37,034 nucleotides of DNA, taken from NCBI GenBank assembly GCA_964512645.1, contig CAZEJS010000028.1:1-37034 (forward strand), in the 5' to 3' direction. The position numbers were made by a program, and so were the translations under genes. Below are positions 36,899 through 37,034 of this stretch, piece after piece (the stretch's first letter is position 1; every line of letters starts with the position of its first letter). The stretch is from CAZEJS01 sp964512645 (GTDB taxonomy: Bacteria > Actinomycetota > Geothermincolia > Fen-727 > Anoxymicrobiaceae). Below the pieces are notes generated by a model, which was not told the origin of the DNA, searched no databases, and saw only the letters and a program-made list of their open reading frames with translations.

Positions 36899-37034
36899 GA
36901 GGCGCGGGTGGACCGCGCCGTGCCCACCGCGCCGCACGTTTCGCCTGGAGGCTCTGGAGGCAATTCTCAGGCGAATGTTGATGGAAACGGTAATGCCGGC
37001 TCTGTTGAAACCCCTTATTAGCGCATCTGGCGGA

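Noticed and set aside
1..37034. CRISPR arrays and rRNA genes
   Set aside because: No regularly spaced identical repeats and no rRNA-like sequence seen anywhere in the window.

Overview
The window is GC-rich chromosomal DNA, dense with short operons, most consistent with an anaerobic or microaerophilic actinobacterial lineage assembled from a metagenome. This placement is inference. It rests on high GC, GTG/TTG starts, a promoter at argS that leaves no 5' leader, a DegP-type protease with a Pro/Gly-rich cytoplasmic tail, proline-rich zinc-ribbon membrane proteins, class II superoxide reductase, and nickel/cobalt acquisition genes (CooT, CbiM/Q/O). A 100-N gap at 7139-7238 shows the sequence is a scaffold.

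Layout. 1-917: an AbiE-type antitoxin followed by the decayed remnant of its toxin. 1246-12325: housekeeping and envelope genes, namely a conserved hypothetical, a PlsC-like acyltransferase, hemolysin III, a coiled-coil membrane protein, an amidase, a zinc-ribbon membrane protein, a lipoprotein, an FMN oxidoreductase, superoxide reductase, an orphan sensor kinase and an alpha/beta-hydrolase lipoprotein. 12562-17189: a 4.6-kb integrative element in a tRNA-Ser gene, bounded by 51-bp direct repeats. It carries a tyrosine integrase, a small HTH protein, a structured regulatory region and an unusual operon of membrane/zinc-ribbon proteins with shared domains. 17149-17239: the intact tRNA-Ser(GGA). 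17288-20634: a methyltransferase, an acetyltransferase, a DUF6159 membrane protein and a response regulator with a degenerate GGDEF domain. 20730-25029: a leftward nickel/cobalt block (trxB, DUF3842, cooT, then a structured leader, cbiM, PDGLE protein, cbiQ, cbiO). 25167-36898: a radical SAM protein, a small membrane protein, HtrA, ArgS, endonuclease IV, a small coiled-coil protein, LysA, a DUF362 protein, an endonuclease III homologue with an altered iron-sulfur motif, and a GAF-GAF-HD-GYP protein.

The best candidates for something undescribed are: (1) the tRNA-Ser element, whose geometry restores the 5' rather than the 3' part of the tRNA gene, and whose cargo is three ribbon- or beta-domain proteins plus a 29-residue free-standing ribbon; (2) the roughly 130-nt cbiM leader, which can form mutually exclusive antiterminator and terminator structures and shows no B12 box that I recognise. 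Both are read directly from sequence, but their functions are inference.
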